NCBI GenBank assembly: GCA_016720425.1
Contig: JADKKQ010000001.1
Location: 558,001-622,000 of the forward strand
Direction of reading: 5' to 3'
Length of the DNA stretch: 64,000 nucleotides
From: Betaproteobacteria bacterium
GTDB taxonomy: Bacteria > Pseudomonadota > Gammaproteobacteria > Burkholderiales > Casimicrobiaceae
Positions 26,884 to 37,355 of the stretch are shown here, in pieces. Within the stretch, counting starts at the first letter, position 1; each line of letters begins with the position of its first letter. The notes below the pieces were generated by a model that was not told where the DNA came from, searched no databases, and saw only the letters and a program-made list of their open reading frames with translations. The position numbers and the translations under genes were made by a program.

Positions 26884-27717
26884 TCAGGGGAAACGCGGGA
26901 ACTTGCGAAAATCCGGCTTGCGCTTCTCGAGATAGGCATTCTTGCCTTCCTGCCCTTCCTCGGACAGGTAGTAGAGCAGCGTCGCGTTGCCGGCGAGCTC
27001 CTGCAGGCCGGCCTGTCCGTCGCAGTCGGCGTTGAGCGCGGCCTTGAGGCAGCGCAGCGCGATCGGGCTGTTGGCGAGCATCTCGCGGCACCACTGCACG
27101 GTCTCGGCCTCGAGCCGCTCGTAGGGGACCACGCAGTTGACGAGGCCCATGGCCAGCGCCTGCTGCGCGTCGTACTGGCGGCAGAGGAACCAGATCTCGC
27201 GCGCCTTCTTCTGCCCGACGATGCGCGCCATGTAGGCGGCGCCGTAGCCGCCGTCGAAGCTGCCCACGCGCGGGCCGGTCTGCCCGAAGCGGGCGTTGTC
27301 GGCGGCGATGGTGAGGTCGCACACGAGGTGCAGCACGTGGCCGCCGCCGATGGCGTAGCCGGCCACCATCGCGACCACCGGCTTCGGCAGCGTGCGGATC
27401 TGGCGCTGCAGGTCGAGCACGTTGAGCCGGGGGACGCCGTCGCTCCCGACGTAGCCGCCCTTGCCGCGCACGCGCTGGTCGCCGCCGGAGCAGAACGCCT
27501 CCTTGCCCTGCCCGGTCAGGATGATCACGCCGATGGCGGCGTCGTCGCGGGCGTCGGCGAAGGCCGCCTGCATCTCGCGCACCGTCTCCGGCCGGAAGGC
27601 GTTGCGGACCTCCGGCCGGTTGATGACGATCCTGGCGATGCCTTCGGCGGCCTTGGAATAGACGATGTCGGTGTAGCCGGGGACGGAGGTCCACGCGGGA
27701 AGCGGTTGTGCGGTCAC
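26884..27717 (-). CDS. menB: 1,4-Dihydroxy-2-naphthoyl-CoA synthase MenB
   Basis: This crotonase-fold enzyme forms the naphthoquinone ring of menaquinone. It has 277 residues. The N-terminal TDIVYSKAAEGIARIVINRP, oxyanion-hole segments EAFCSGGDQRVRG and GYAIGGGHVLHLVCD, and catalytic VGSFDGGYGAAYMA match MenB more closely than generic enoyl-CoA hydratases. The C-terminal GQEGKNAYLEKRKPDF is also characteristic. Menaquinone would support low-potential anaerobic respiration, in keeping with the reductase at 9.6-12.2 kb, although the other men genes are not in the window. Confidence 0.92.
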   Translation of the reverse strand: MTAQPLPAWTSVPGYTDIVYSKAAEGIARIVINRPEVRNAFRPETVREMQAAFADARDDAAIGVIILTGQGKEAFCSGGDQRVRGKGGYVGSDGVPRLNVLDLQRQIRTLPKPVVAMVAGYAIGGGHVLHLVCDLTIAADNARFGQTGPRVGSFDGGYGAAYMARIVGQKKAREIWFLCRQYDAQQALAMGLVNCVVPYERLEAETVQWCREMLANSPIALRCLKAALNADCDGQAGLQELAGNATLLYYLSEEGQEGKNAYLEKRKPDFRKFPRFP

Positions 27718-27784
27718 GGCGGTCGGGGAGTCGTTGCGGAAGGGGGGATGGCGGGGGAATCGGCCGCGCCGCTCCCGCGCTGCT

Positions 27785-28810
27785 TCAGTCGATCTTGGCG
27801 CCCGACTGGCGGACGACCTTCGCCCAGCGCTCGGTGCTGTCGACGATGTGACGGGCGAAGTCTTCCGGCGAGCCGGCGATCGGCTGCGCGCCGTTCGCGC
27901 GCAGCGTCTCCTTCACCTGCGGATCGTCGAGGGCCTCGCGGATCGCGGCGTTGAGGCGGTCGACGATCGGTGCCGGCGTGCCGGCCGGGGCGAGGATGCC
28001 GTCCCAGGCGCTGACTTCGTAGCCGGGCAGCCCGGATTCGGCGAACGTCGGGAACTCGGGCGCGGTCGCCGCGCGCCGCGCCGTGGTGACGGCGATGCCG
28101 CGTACTCGCCCGCCCCTGGCCAGCGGATAGGCATTGGGCATGACGTCGATCATCATCGACACCTGCCCGCTCATCACGTCCGCCGCCGCCAGCGCCCCGC
28201 CGCGATAGGGAACGTGGACGATGTCGACGCCGGCCATCGTCTTGAACAGCTCGCCGGCGAGGTGCGACGTCGTGCCGTTGCCGGCCGAGGCGAAGTTCAC
28301 TTTGCCGGGATTCGTCCTGGCGTAGCGGATGAGGTCCGCCACCGACTGTACCGGGAACTCCGGGTGCACGATCAGCAACGCGGCGATCAGCGTCATCCGC
28401 GACACCGGCGCGAAGTCCTTCACCGGATCGAAGCGGAGGCTCCCGTACAGCGTCTGGTTGATCGAGTGCGTGCCGTTGGTGCCGTAGAGCAGCGTGTATC
28501 CGTCCGGCGCGGCGCGGGCGACGAGCTCGGCGCCGACGTTGCCGCCCGCTCCCGGCCGGTTGTCGATGACGATCGGCTTGCCCAGCGCCTGCGCGACGCG
28601 CGGCATGATGATCCGGGCCAGGTTGTCGGCACCGCCGCCGGCCGGGAACGGGACCACCAGCCGGATCGACTTGTCCGGGTATTGCGCGGCGGCCGCGCCG
28701 GGCAGCAGCGCGAGCGCCGCCAGCAGCGCCGCGCCGGCCAGCCGGCCGGCGGCGCGCCACGCGGCGCGGCCGTGCGCAGCGCTCATCGGCAGAGGAAAAA
28801 GGTGTCGCAT
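27785..28810 (-). CDS. Tripartite tricarboxylate (Bug/TctC) family receptor
   Basis: A 341-residue periplasmic binding protein of the Bug family, very numerous in Burkholderiales. A signal peptide ends near residue 47 (GAAAAQ); an alternative ATG at 28786 trims the leader. The family's first strand, YPDKSIRLVVPFPAGGGADN, and the loop with VPYRGGALAAADVMSGQV near 200 are clear. The ligand is probably a carboxylate but cannot be assigned. No TctA/TctB partner is adjacent, as is usual for orphan Bug receptors. It is 67 bp upstream of menB. Confidence 0.88.
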   Translation of the reverse strand: MRHLFPLPMSAAHGRAAWRAAGRLAGAALLAALALLPGAAAAQYPDKSIRLVVPFPAGGGADNLARIIMPRVAQALGKPIVIDNRPGAGGNVGAELVARAAPDGYTLLYGTNGTHSINQTLYGSLRFDPVKDFAPVSRMTLIAALLIVHPEFPVQSVADLIRYARTNPGKVNFASAGNGTTSHLAGELFKTMAGVDIVHVPYRGGALAAADVMSGQVSMMIDVMPNAYPLARGGRVRGIAVTTARRAATAPEFPTFAESGLPGYEVSAWDGILAPAGTPAPIVDRLNAAIREALDDPQVKETLRANGAQPIAGSPEDFARHIVDSTERWAKVVRQSGAKID

Positions 28811-28882
28811 CGTGGGTCGCGATTCTAGCAGGTCGCGCCCCCGCGCTCCGGTGACTGGCGGGAGCGAAACAAGCTCAGCCTC

Positions 28883-29575
28883 TCAACGCTGCGGCGTCGC
28901 GCGCGCGACCCGGCCCGGCCCGCGGGTCGCGGCCAGGCCGCCGATCGCGACCACGGCCAGCGCGGGCGGAATCCAGGCGTCCGCGGCGTCCAGCGCCCAC
29001 AGCGTCGCGCCGTCGAGCAGGCACCCGAGCAGCGGAATCAGCGCCAGTTCCCAGCGTGTCCGCTCGGCGAGCAGCAGCAGGCCGAGCGTCGCCGCCGCCG
29101 TGGGGCCGGGCGTGATGCCGAAGACCTCGGCCTCGGTCCACGAGCGGCCCGCGAGCAGCCCGGTGACCGGCTGCAGGGCCAGCGCGAACAGCACGATGCC
29201 GACACCGAGGCGCCGGCGCAAGGCGACGGCCGACGCGAAGCCGAGCCGGGTCGTCGCGACGCCGGAGGCGACGAGCAGCAGGCCCTGGACGGCGAAGCCG
29301 GCGCCGATCCAGCCGGCGGCCCAGTTGATCGTCGCGTAGCGCTCGACGTACCACGACCCGCCGACCCAGAGCCACGCGGCCGCGGCGATGGCCACGGCGG
29401 CGCGGCCCGACGTGCGGCCACCCCGCATTGCGGCCGCCAGCATCAGCGCGCCGGCGGCCAGCGCGGCGAGCTGCAGCGGCCAGTGTGCACGGTGGTGCAG
29501 CTCGAACAGGCGGTAATAGGTGCGCGGCGAGAACAGCAGGAAGTCCGACAGCGTGTAGGTCCACCACTCGGACAT
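28883..29575 (-). CDS. DUF6064-type integral membrane protein
   Basis: A 230-residue protein with about seven hydrophobic spans. The N-terminal SEWWTYTLSDFLLFSPRTYYRLFELHHRA segment (the aromatic-rich LSDFLLFSPRTYY core) is diagnostic of a widespread uncharacterised membrane family (DUF6064). No catalytic motif is visible. It starts within the TGATG junction with the aldo/keto reductase gene, overlapping its stop by one base, so the two are translationally coupled. Function unknown. Confidence 0.7.
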   Translation of the reverse strand: MSEWWTYTLSDFLLFSPRTYYRLFELHHRAHWPLQLAALAAGALMLAAAMRGGRTSGRAAVAIAAAAWLWVGGSWYVERYATINWAAGWIGAGFAVQGLLLVASGVATTRLGFASAVALRRRLGVGIVLFALALQPVTGLLAGRSWTEAEVFGITPGPTAAATLGLLLLAERTRWELALIPLLGCLLDGATLWALDAADAWIPPALAVVAIGGLAATRGPGRVARATPQR

Positions 29576-30504
29576 CAGAGCTTCTCCACGGCGGCGATCA
29601 TCCGCCGGCGCAGCGCCGGGTCGGGCAGGCGGCCGCGCGCCGCGGCCATGTTCTCGCGCACGTGGTCGACGCGCGAGGTCGCCGGTATCGCGCAGGTGAT
29701 CGCCGGATGCGAGACGATGAACTTGAGCGCGACCTGGGCCCAGCTGGTGCAGTCGATCTCGGCCGCCCACGCCGGGAGCGGATGGCGGCCCAGGCGCCGC
29801 AACAGCGCGCCCTCCTGGAACGGTCGGTTGGCGAGCACGGCGATGCCGCGATCACGCGCCAGCGGCAGGATGCGCTCCTCGACCTCGCGCTCCTGCAGGC
29901 TGTAGCTCAGCTGGACGAAATCGATCGGGTGGCGCGCCATGACGTCGATGAACTCGCGGTGACGCCGGCCCTCCGAGGTGGTGATGCCGACGTAGCGCAG
30001 TTCGCCCGCGGCCTTCAGCGCGAACAGCGTCGGCAGGTGTTCCTGCCACGCCAGCAGGTTGTGCACCTGCAGCAGCGCGAATCGCGGCACGCCCCAGCGG
30101 CGGCGCGACTCCTCGATCTGCGGGCGGCCTCCCGCGCCGGAGGAGATCCAGACCTTGTCGGCGGCGAACACCCGTCCCGTCGCCCCGAGCCGGGCCAGCC
30201 CTTCGCCGATGACCTCCTGCGACGAGCCGTACATCGGCGACGAGTCGATCAGCGTGCCGCCGGCCGCGAAGAACTCGCGCATCACGCCGGTGCACCGGTC
30301 GCGCGCCACCGGGTCGTTGCCGACGTTGAAGGTGATCCAGCTGCCCAGGCCGACGACCGGCAGCGCTTCGCCGGACGACGGGATCGGGCGGGTGATCGGC
30401 GTTGACGCTTGCGCCCATCCCGAGGACGGGCCCAGCCACAGCGCGGCGCCGGCGGCGGCCGCGCCAAGCAGCCGGCGGCGGTAGGACAGGGACACGCGCG
30501 TCAT
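29575..30504 (-). CDS. Exported aldo/keto reductase
   Basis: A 309-residue NADPH-type aldo/keto reductase. The N-terminus has SYRRRLLGAAAAGAALWLG, a possible twin-arginine signal ending in WAQA. The AKR catalytic set is visible: aspartate and tyrosine in LIDSSPMYGSS near 90, lysine in FAADKVW near 118, histidine in LLQVHN near 148. A periplasmic location is inferred from the leader; cofactor retention would then favour Tat export. It sits between a small hypothetical gene upstream and the DUF6064 gene downstream. Confidence 0.83.
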   Translation of the reverse strand: MTRVSLSYRRRLLGAAAAGAALWLGPSSGWAQASTPITRPIPSSGEALPVVGLGSWITFNVGNDPVARDRCTGVMREFFAAGGTLIDSSPMYGSSQEVIGEGLARLGATGRVFAADKVWISSGAGGRPQIEESRRRWGVPRFALLQVHNLLAWQEHLPTLFALKAAGELRYVGITTSEGRRHREFIDVMARHPIDFVQLSYSLQEREVEERILPLARDRGIAVLANRPFQEGALLRRLGRHPLPAWAAEIDCTSWAQVALKFIVSHPAITCAIPATSRVDHVRENMAAARGRLPDPALRRRMIAAVEKL

Positions 30505-30517
30505 CGGCCGCACGGGG

Positions 30518-30745
30518 TCAGGGCGCCGGCTGCCTCGCCGGCCAGTCGTCCTCGTCGTCGCCGAGGATGCGGATGACCCGCGTGCGCCTGGGGTCGCCGT
30601 ACTTCTCCATCTGCACCAGCACCGGATAGAGCTCGGCCAGCTTCGCCCGCGCCACGTCCTCGTCGTCGAACACGAGCAGCGCACCGTCGCTGCCGCGGAT
30701 GTCGGTCCAGCGGTCGTGGTCGTCGGCGACTTCGATCTTGAACAT
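30518..30745 (-). CDS. Small acidic hypothetical protein
   Basis: A 75-residue acidic protein starting MFKIEVADDHDRW and ending DDEDDWPARQPAP. No signal peptide, membrane span or known motif is seen. The ATG at 30745 was chosen over an in-frame start 21 codons upstream, which would run into intergenic repeat sequence. It is 13 bp upstream of the aldo/keto reductase gene and likely co-transcribed. I do not recognise a function. Confidence 0.6.
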   Translation of the reverse strand: MFKIEVADDHDRWTDIRGSDGALLVFDDEDVARAKLAELYPVLVQMEKYGDPRRTRVIRILGDDEDDWPARQPAP

Positions 30746-30774
30746 CGCGAATCTCCTGCGCTGCGGATCTTCTG

Positions 30775-30855
30775 AGCGCCCCCCAGGGCCGGGCTGCGCC
30801 CAACCCACCCCCCGCGGGGGGCAAGGAAACTTGGGGCGGCCCGGCGTTTCCTTGA
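30775..30855. repeat. GC-rich intergenic hairpin repeat
   Basis: This short stretch contains CCCCCCAGGGCCGGGCTGCG, CCCACCCCCCGCGGGGGGC and AAGGAAACTTGGGGCGGCC, with several self-complementary runs. I recall the composition from Burkholderiales intergenic repeats. No second copy is in this window, so the assignment is by resemblance. The remaining ~200 bp up to 31061 show no gene. Confidence 0.35.
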
Positions 30856-31061
30856 GAGTCTACCCCGCCGCCGGTGCCCGAACACCGTGGTCGATCGGCC
30901 GCCTGCGGGACGGCGGCAGCCGCGCCGGAACGCGCCGCGGCGTCGTGCGGCATTGCTGCAACGCAAGAGCGGAGTTTTGGCTGCTATCTGGGGTCAGGAA
31001 TGCTGCGCTGCGGCACGGCGGTGCTAGACTGGCGGAAAGCCTCGACCGTTCGACGAGAACC

Positions 31062-31694
31062 ATGCGCAATTCCGCCGCCTTCAGGACGCCCCCACGGGCC
31101 GAATCTTCTACTGCAAGCAGGGGCGAAGCGGCGCCCAGCCGCAAATCTCTCGTCCGCACGCCGCGGTGGTTCAGCGAACTGGGCCGGGTGTTGCGCTTCG
31201 GCGCACGACCGTCCGGCCGGGCGCCCGCGCTGGCGACCCCCCCGCCGGCGATGGCAGCGGTGGAACCGTCGGTCGATCCTGCCGCGGCGACGTCGTCGTT
31301 CGACCGTCTCTACGAACTCGCCCCGCGGCTGCGCCGCGCGTGGTCGGCGGATACCTCGGTGGTCCCGGAACTCTGGTCGGCGCAACGCCCCGCGCTGGGG
31401 CAGAGCGCGGCAACCGCCTGTGCGGTGCAGGACGCCCTCGGCGGCGACATCGTCGAATCGACGATCACGCTGGCCGATGGCCGCAGCCTCAGCCACTTTG
31501 CCAACGTCGTCGACGGCCTGGTCATCGATCTCGCGCAGACCGAGGTCGAGCGCGCCACCTTCGTCAGCGGTCCGCTGGCGCCGCGCGAGGGCTTCGCGTC
31601 GATGCGCGACTATCTGTTGTCGCAACCGGGCGCGCAATTGGGCTATGCTGCGCTGAAATCGCGGCTGTCCGCCGGCGCCGGTGGCACCCGCTGA
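31062..31694 (+). CDS. YunG-like protein of unknown function
   Basis: A 210-residue protein whose second half, from about residue 85, resembles Bacillus YunG: LRRAWSADTSVVPELW, then GQSAATACAVQDALGGDIV and SHFANVVDGLVIDLAQTE. The first ~75 residues are proline- and serine-rich and probably disordered. A methionine at 31251 would give a domain-only protein. No signal peptide. Function of YunG-type proteins is not established. It precedes the antiporter gene by 160 bp. Confidence 0.6.
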   Translation: MRNSAAFRTPPRAESSTASRGEAAPSRKSLVRTPRWFSELGRVLRFGARPSGRAPALATPPPAMAAVEPSVDPAAATSSFDRLYELAPRLRRAWSADTSVVPELWSAQRPALGQSAATACAVQDALGGDIVESTITLADGRSLSHFANVVDGLVIDLAQTEVERATFVSGPLAPREGFASMRDYLLSQPGAQLGYAALKSRLSAGAGGTR

Positions 31695-31854
31695 ACACGC
31701 CGGCGGCGGGATCCCCGCTGTCGCCCGCCCGGATACTGCCGCCGGCTGACTGCCGCCCGCCGGCGGCGACCCCCTCGGGGCTCGACGTCCGGCGCCGCGG
31801 GTCGGCCGCGGCGGCAGCGCGACCTCCGCGGCCCTCCAACCCGACGAAACCGCC

Positions 31855-33465
31855 ATGCACGTCGTAGAACTCACGCTGCTTCTGCTGGTCGCCGTGGTGC
31901 TGGCCGGTGCGTCGGTGCGCTGGTCGCGCCTGCCCCTGCCCATCTTTCTCGTCGTCGTCGGTTGGGCGGCGTCGTTCCTGCCGGGGTTGAGCGCGATCGA
32001 AGTCGACCCCGAGCTCTTCCTGCTGCTGTTCATTCCGCCGCTGCTGTTCGCGGATGCGTGGGCATTGCCGCACCGCGACTTCATGCGCGTGCTGCGGCCG
32101 GTGCTGCTGCTGGCGCTGGGGCTGGTGGTGCTGACCGTCGTCGCCGTCGGCTATTTCATGCACTGGCTGATTCCGTCGATGCCGCTGGCGGTGGCCTTCA
32201 CGCTGGGCGCGATCGTCACGCCGACCGACGCGGTCGCGACCGTCGCGACGACGGAAAACCTGCCGCTGCCCCAGCGCGTGCTGCACATCGTCAGCGCCGA
32301 AAGCCTGCTGAACGACGCGACGGGCCTGGTCGCCTTCAAGCTCGCGGTCGCCGCCGCGGCCACCGGGCTGTTCGATTCGTCGGAGGTTGCCTGGAAGTTC
32401 GTGCTGCTCTCCGGCGGCGGCGTGGCGACCGGCATGGTCTTCTGGTGGGGCGAGCGGCAGCTGCGGCAGCGGCTGCTGGGGATCGGTGCGACCGATCCCG
32501 TGCTGCAGACGCTGCTGACGATCCTCACGCCCTACGCCGCCTACATCGCCGCCGAGGCGATGCACGTTTCGGGCATCCTCGCCGTCGTCGCCGCCGGGTT
32601 GTGGGCGAGCGGGCAGGAGATCAAGGGACTGTCGGCCGAGACGCGACGGCATTCGCGCGAAGTCTGGCGAATGCTGGCCTACGTCTTCAACGGCCTGGTG
32701 TTCGTGCTGCTCGGCCTGCAGCTGCGCGAGATGCTGGCCGGCGTCGCCGACTACCACCCCGTCGACCTCACGCTCTACGCGTTGGCGTTGTGGGTGCTGC
32801 TGATGGCGCTGCGCATCGCCTGGGTCTGGGCGTCGGCGCACGTCCGCTTCCGGCTGCACTGGGGCTGGGCCGGCGCGCGCACCGGCCCCGACCCGCGGCG
32901 GATGTTCCTGGTCAGCTGGGCGGCGGTGCGGGGTTCGATCACGCTGGCGACCGCGCTGTCGGTGCCGGCGTTCACCAGCGCCGGCCTGCCGTTCCCGGAA
33001 CGCGACCTCGTCGTGTTCCTCGCGGCCGCGACGATCATCCTGACGCTGGCGTTCAACGGCGTGCCGCTGCCCTGGATCATCCGCAAGCTCGACGCCAAGA
33101 GCGAGGCCTACGGCAATCCCGAGGAGCACGCGGCGCGCGCCGAGATCGCCCGCGCCGGGCTGGCGGTGCTGGCGGTCGCGCGGGATTCGCTGACCAACAC
33201 CGAGGACCGGCTGTTCGCCGAGCAGCAGCTGCGCGAGTACGAGGGCCAGATCGAGATCCACGCCGGCAAGCCGGACAGCGCCTCGGTGCACCTGCTGCGA
33301 ACCGCGATGCGGCGGCAGTTGCGGCTGGCGGCGATCGACGCCGAGCGCACCCGGCTGCACGAGCTGCGTGCCAGCAACCGGATCAACGACGAGACCTTGC
33401 GCGTCATCGAAGCGGAGCTGGACGAGCGCGAGATGCTCGCCTCGACGGCGCTGGTCCGCGGCTGA
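31855..33465 (+). CDS. CPA1-family Na+(K+)/H+ antiporter
   Basis: A 536-residue inner-membrane antiporter of the NhaP/YjcE group. About 12 spans occupy residues 1-400, and residues ~405-536 form a hydrophilic helical tail. The transport signature is TPTDAVATVAT with the ion-binding aspartates near 122, followed by SAESLLNDATGLVAFKLA near 148. The tail HAARAEIARAGLAVLA... resembles the Na_H_Exchanger C-terminal helices of YjcE. It probably works in pH or salt homeostasis. It is not clearly in an operon with its neighbours. Confidence 0.87.
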   Translation: MHVVELTLLLLVAVVLAGASVRWSRLPLPIFLVVVGWAASFLPGLSAIEVDPELFLLLFIPPLLFADAWALPHRDFMRVLRPVLLLALGLVVLTVVAVGYFMHWLIPSMPLAVAFTLGAIVTPTDAVATVATTENLPLPQRVLHIVSAESLLNDATGLVAFKLAVAAAATGLFDSSEVAWKFVLLSGGGVATGMVFWWGERQLRQRLLGIGATDPVLQTLLTILTPYAAYIAAEAMHVSGILAVVAAGLWASGQEIKGLSAETRRHSREVWRMLAYVFNGLVFVLLGLQLREMLAGVADYHPVDLTLYALALWVLLMALRIAWVWASAHVRFRLHWGWAGARTGPDPRRMFLVSWAAVRGSITLATALSVPAFTSAGLPFPERDLVVFLAAATIILTLAFNGVPLPWIIRKLDAKSEAYGNPEEHAARAEIARAGLAVLAVARDSLTNTEDRLFAEQQLREYEGQIEIHAGKPDSASVHLLRTAMRRQLRLAAIDAERTRLHELRASNRINDETLRVIEAELDEREMLASTALVRG

Positions 33466-33525
33466 CACGGCCGGCCGGTCTGCGCGCTCCGGGCGGCGTC
33501 GACGATCGCCGCGATCTGTGGTCTA

Positions 33526-33549
33526 ATATTTCGACGGATGTCGAAATAT
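33526..33549. promoter_or_regulatory. ArsR-type operator upstream of arsM
   Basis: A perfect palindrome with 10-bp arms, ATATTTCGAC and GTCGAAATAT, separated by GGAT. AT-rich ends in GC-rich DNA and a TTTCGA/TCGAAA core are typical of ArsR/SmtB operators. It lies 133 bp upstream of the arsM start; no arsR gene follows it here. Confidence 0.6.
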
Positions 33550-33681
33550 CGTCCGCAAGTGCCTGCGAGCGCACGGCCCGAAGGCCTTCGACGCCGCACT
33601 GCCAAGATTCCAGCCGTGGTCGATCACCGCGCTGCTGATCGCGGAGCCGGTCCGCGACCTAACCGAAAGTGGAGCCACCCG

Positions 33682-34534
<853 letters not shown>

Positions 34535-34561
34535 GCGATCAGCCTGCTGGCGTAGCAGACG

Positions 34562-35155
34562 TCACGCCGCGCGCTTGCCGGTGCCGACCCGCCCGCGCAG
34601 CAGCGACGCCAGTTCCGCGCCCTGGATGAGGCGGATCCGTTTCTCGGTCGCGAACCGGCGCGCGTTGTCGGTGACGGCGCCGAGCGTGACGTAGACGTTC
34701 TCGTCCGACGCGCGGGCCTCGCCGGCGGCGTGCAGTTCGCGCAGCGGCTCGACCCCCGTGCTCGCCGCCTTCCAGCGCTTGCAGCTCACCAGCGACGTGC
34801 GTCCCGACTTGACCATCTCGAAGTCGGCCGCGGGTTTGCCCAGCCGGGTCACCGCATAGCCGTCGTGGCGGAACGCTTCCTCCAGCGCGTCGTTGAACTC
34901 GCGCCACGACAGCGCCGCGGTCGCCTCCAGCGTCGACGCAACGCGGGCGGCGCTGGGCGAGCGCAACTGTTTCCATCCGGCCATCGCGGCGATGCCCAGG
35001 AACGGGAGCGCGGTCAGCATGCCGACCAGCCGGTACTCCTCGGGCAGCGCGAGTCGGGCGAGCGCCACGATGCCCGCGGCCACGGCGACGCTGATCCACC
35101 ACGGCGAGCGCAGCAGCACCGCGAACAGCGAATCCTTGGCCATCTGCAGCTTCAT
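34562..35155 (-). CDS. Membrane protein with restriction-endonuclease-like (Mrr-type) domain
   Basis: A 197-residue protein with two hydrophobic spans (residues ~18-34 and ~42-60) and a cytoplasmic nuclease-like fold. The PD-(D/E)XK-type region reads FNDALEEAFRHDGYAV, then ADFEMVKSGRTSLVSCKRWK, which resembles the D...xxK signature of Mrr_cat domains. Related two-span proteins are frequent in Betaproteobacteria and have no proven role. It is convergent with arsM, 27 bp from that gene's stop. Confidence 0.68.
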   Translation of the reverse strand: MKLQMAKDSLFAVLLRSPWWISVAVAAGIVALARLALPEEYRLVGMLTALPFLGIAAMAGWKQLRSPSAARVASTLEATAALSWREFNDALEEAFRHDGYAVTRLGKPAADFEMVKSGRTSLVSCKRWKAASTGVEPLRELHAAGEARASDENVYVTLGAVTDNARRFATEKRIRLIQGAELASLLRGRVGTGKRAA

Positions 35156-35244
35156 CCATCACCCCATTCGTTCAGTCGCCGGCATCATGGCACAGCTTGC
35201 CCTTCCTTGCCGCGCCCGCAGCCTGTGCTCCCGTCGCGGTGCGG

Positions 35245-37115
35245 TCAACGGCTCGGCGCGACCGCGGGCTCGGCCGTGGCGTCCAGCGCCTCGGTCACCA
35301 GGCGGCCGACCTGCGGTTCGCCCACGGTGCGGCGCAGCGCCTGCGCCAACGGCAGCAGCCGCGCCTGCCGCGCGGCGGCGTCCTTGCCCAGCCGCCGCCG
35401 CTGCAGGGCCGCGAGCAGCGTGCGGTCGAGGTGCTCCTGCATCGCCGGGGTCTGCGTCGCGACCAGCACTTCCTCCAGCGCCGCCCGGCAGTGTGCCGAC
35501 GCGCGGGCATTGCCGCGCCCGGTGAACTGGCGCACCTCGATGCGATGGCAGGCGCTGGCGCGGTCGCGGCGCGCCCGCAACTCCGCCGTCGCGCAGGGGC
35601 GCCGGTGCCGGTGTCGTAGAACGCGAGCACGAACGTCCGGCCCTCGGCACATTGCGCGGCGTAATGCGCCACGTGCGAGTCGGCGAGGCAGATGTCGAGC
35701 GCGCGACCGTGCGCCTGCAGCGCGTGGCGCGTGACCAGCGCGGCGACGCGACGCCGGCCACTGCGGGAGACGTGGTCGCTCGGCAGCAGCGACGCGAACA
35801 CGTCCCCGGCGAGCCTGCCGGCCGCGTCCGCCAGCTCGACCCGCGCCTCCGCCAGCGCGCGCTCGAAGCGGTCGGCGAGGCGCAGCAGCGCGGCGGGTGG
35901 GAGGGCGGCGAGGTGTCGATCCAGCACCGCCTGCGTCGCCGCCGGCGAGCGGTCCGCCGGCGCGCCGCGGTCCTCGATCAAGCCCTGCAGCGCGACCGCG
36001 GCGGCATCGCGGAAGGCGTCGATCGCCGCCCCCCGGTCCTGTAACTGCGCCGACTCCGCCGCCGTGACCTCCAGCCGCCGCCACTGTCCGCGCGCCGCAT
36101 CGCGCAGCCAGCTCAACGCCAGCGTCGACGTCCACGGGGCGCGGCGGAACAGCCGTTCGGCCAATGCCACGGCGCGATTGAAGCCGGCCCAGGCGCGGTG
36201 CTCGTCGCGCCGCGGAAGGTCTTCGGCACGCAGCGCGTCCAGCAGCGTGAGCAGCGCGCGGGGCCGATGCGACCACGCGGGACCGGCCAGTTCCGGCGTC
36301 ACGCCGACGAGGCTGCGAATGACGACGGGACGGATGTGCAAAGCGCGCGCCAGCGTGCGGACGAAGGGCGCACCGGACTCCGCCACCCGCCGCACCGTCG
36401 CGCCCGGCGCCGGCGCCGCGTCGGCGACCGCGCAGGGCAGCAGCAGCGGAAACGTGTGTGCCAGATCCCGGCGCGCCCGCCGCTGCGCCGTGCTTCCGGC
36501 GACCAGGAAGTTGTAGGTCGCGCCGCCGCCGGCACCGACCCGTGCGAGCGCCTGCGCATCGAGTCCGAGGCAGAAGCACTGCCATTCGCGGACGATCGCG
36601 GCCCGGATCCCGCGTTCGAGCAGCTGCTGCTGCCGGGCGAGCGCCCGACCGTGCACCGCATCGGAGATTCCCGCGGGCCGGTCCAGTCCCAACAGCACCA
36701 TGCCGGCGATGCGCCGCGGCGCCCAGAAGGCGTCGAGTGATTCGCCGAGCGGGTCGTCGAGCGACAGCCGGAGGTCGAGCGCGTGCCCGACCCGCAACGC
36801 GAGTTCGTCGGTCGGCGTGCCGATCGCGACCGCCGCCAGCACCTCGGCGGCAACGGCGAGCTGCGCGTCCGTCCACGGATTGCCCCGCGCGCGCAGCCCC
36901 CAGACCGTTCCGTTGGTGCAGCGGATCACCGCGCTGCAGTCGATGTGCCGGACCGGTGTGCGGCGCGGCAGCGTGCCCGGCACCGGACAGACGATCGACG
37001 CCGCCAGTGCAGCGGCGGCCTGCAGCTTCGCCGCGACCAGCACGCCCGCGCCGAGCTCGAGCTCGCTTTCAGGCAAGGTCCAGAGGGTGTCGACGGCGTC
37101 GAGGGTGGCGTTCAT
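35245..37115 (-). CDS. Large PcfJ-like protein (one-base frameshift)
   Basis: About 623 residues when one base near 35598 is corrected. The N-terminal ~490 residues are helical and arginine/alanine-rich with no motif I recognise. The C-terminal part reads VAHYAAQCAEGRTFVLAFYDT, then (after the break) CATAELRARRD and IEVRQFTGRGNARAS. That pattern, a histidine region, G.(I/V)F, AT.EL, Q..GR.N, resembles the PcfJ domain, a family often linked to plasmids and prophages. No mobile genes surround it. Function unknown. Confidence 0.5.
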
Positions 37116-37355
37116 GTCGATCGGTCCGGGCAGAGTCCGGAGTCTGCCCGCGCAGTTGCGGAGTGCGCACCTACTGCGTCGGAGCGCGCGCCGGCACGCT
37201 CGCCGCGTCGGGTCGAATTCCGGCCTCACCGACGCTCACCCCGACGTCGGCGCGAGCGATCCGGGACCGCGGTTGATCCCGGGCAAGGCGGGATCCGGGC
37301 CGGCGCGGCAGAATGGTCCCGGGGCTGCGGACCGGCCGCTGCCCAGGGAGTGACG

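Noticed and set aside
28865..28886. Partial match (CTCAGCCTCTCAA) to the end of the dispersed repeat family
   Set aside because: Too short and only one end is present; likely chance in GC-rich DNA overlapping a gene end.
33538..33681. Short ORF directly after the ArsR-type operator, considered as a truncated arsR
   Set aside because: No helix-turn-helix pattern in any of its frames; treated as leader sequence of arsM.
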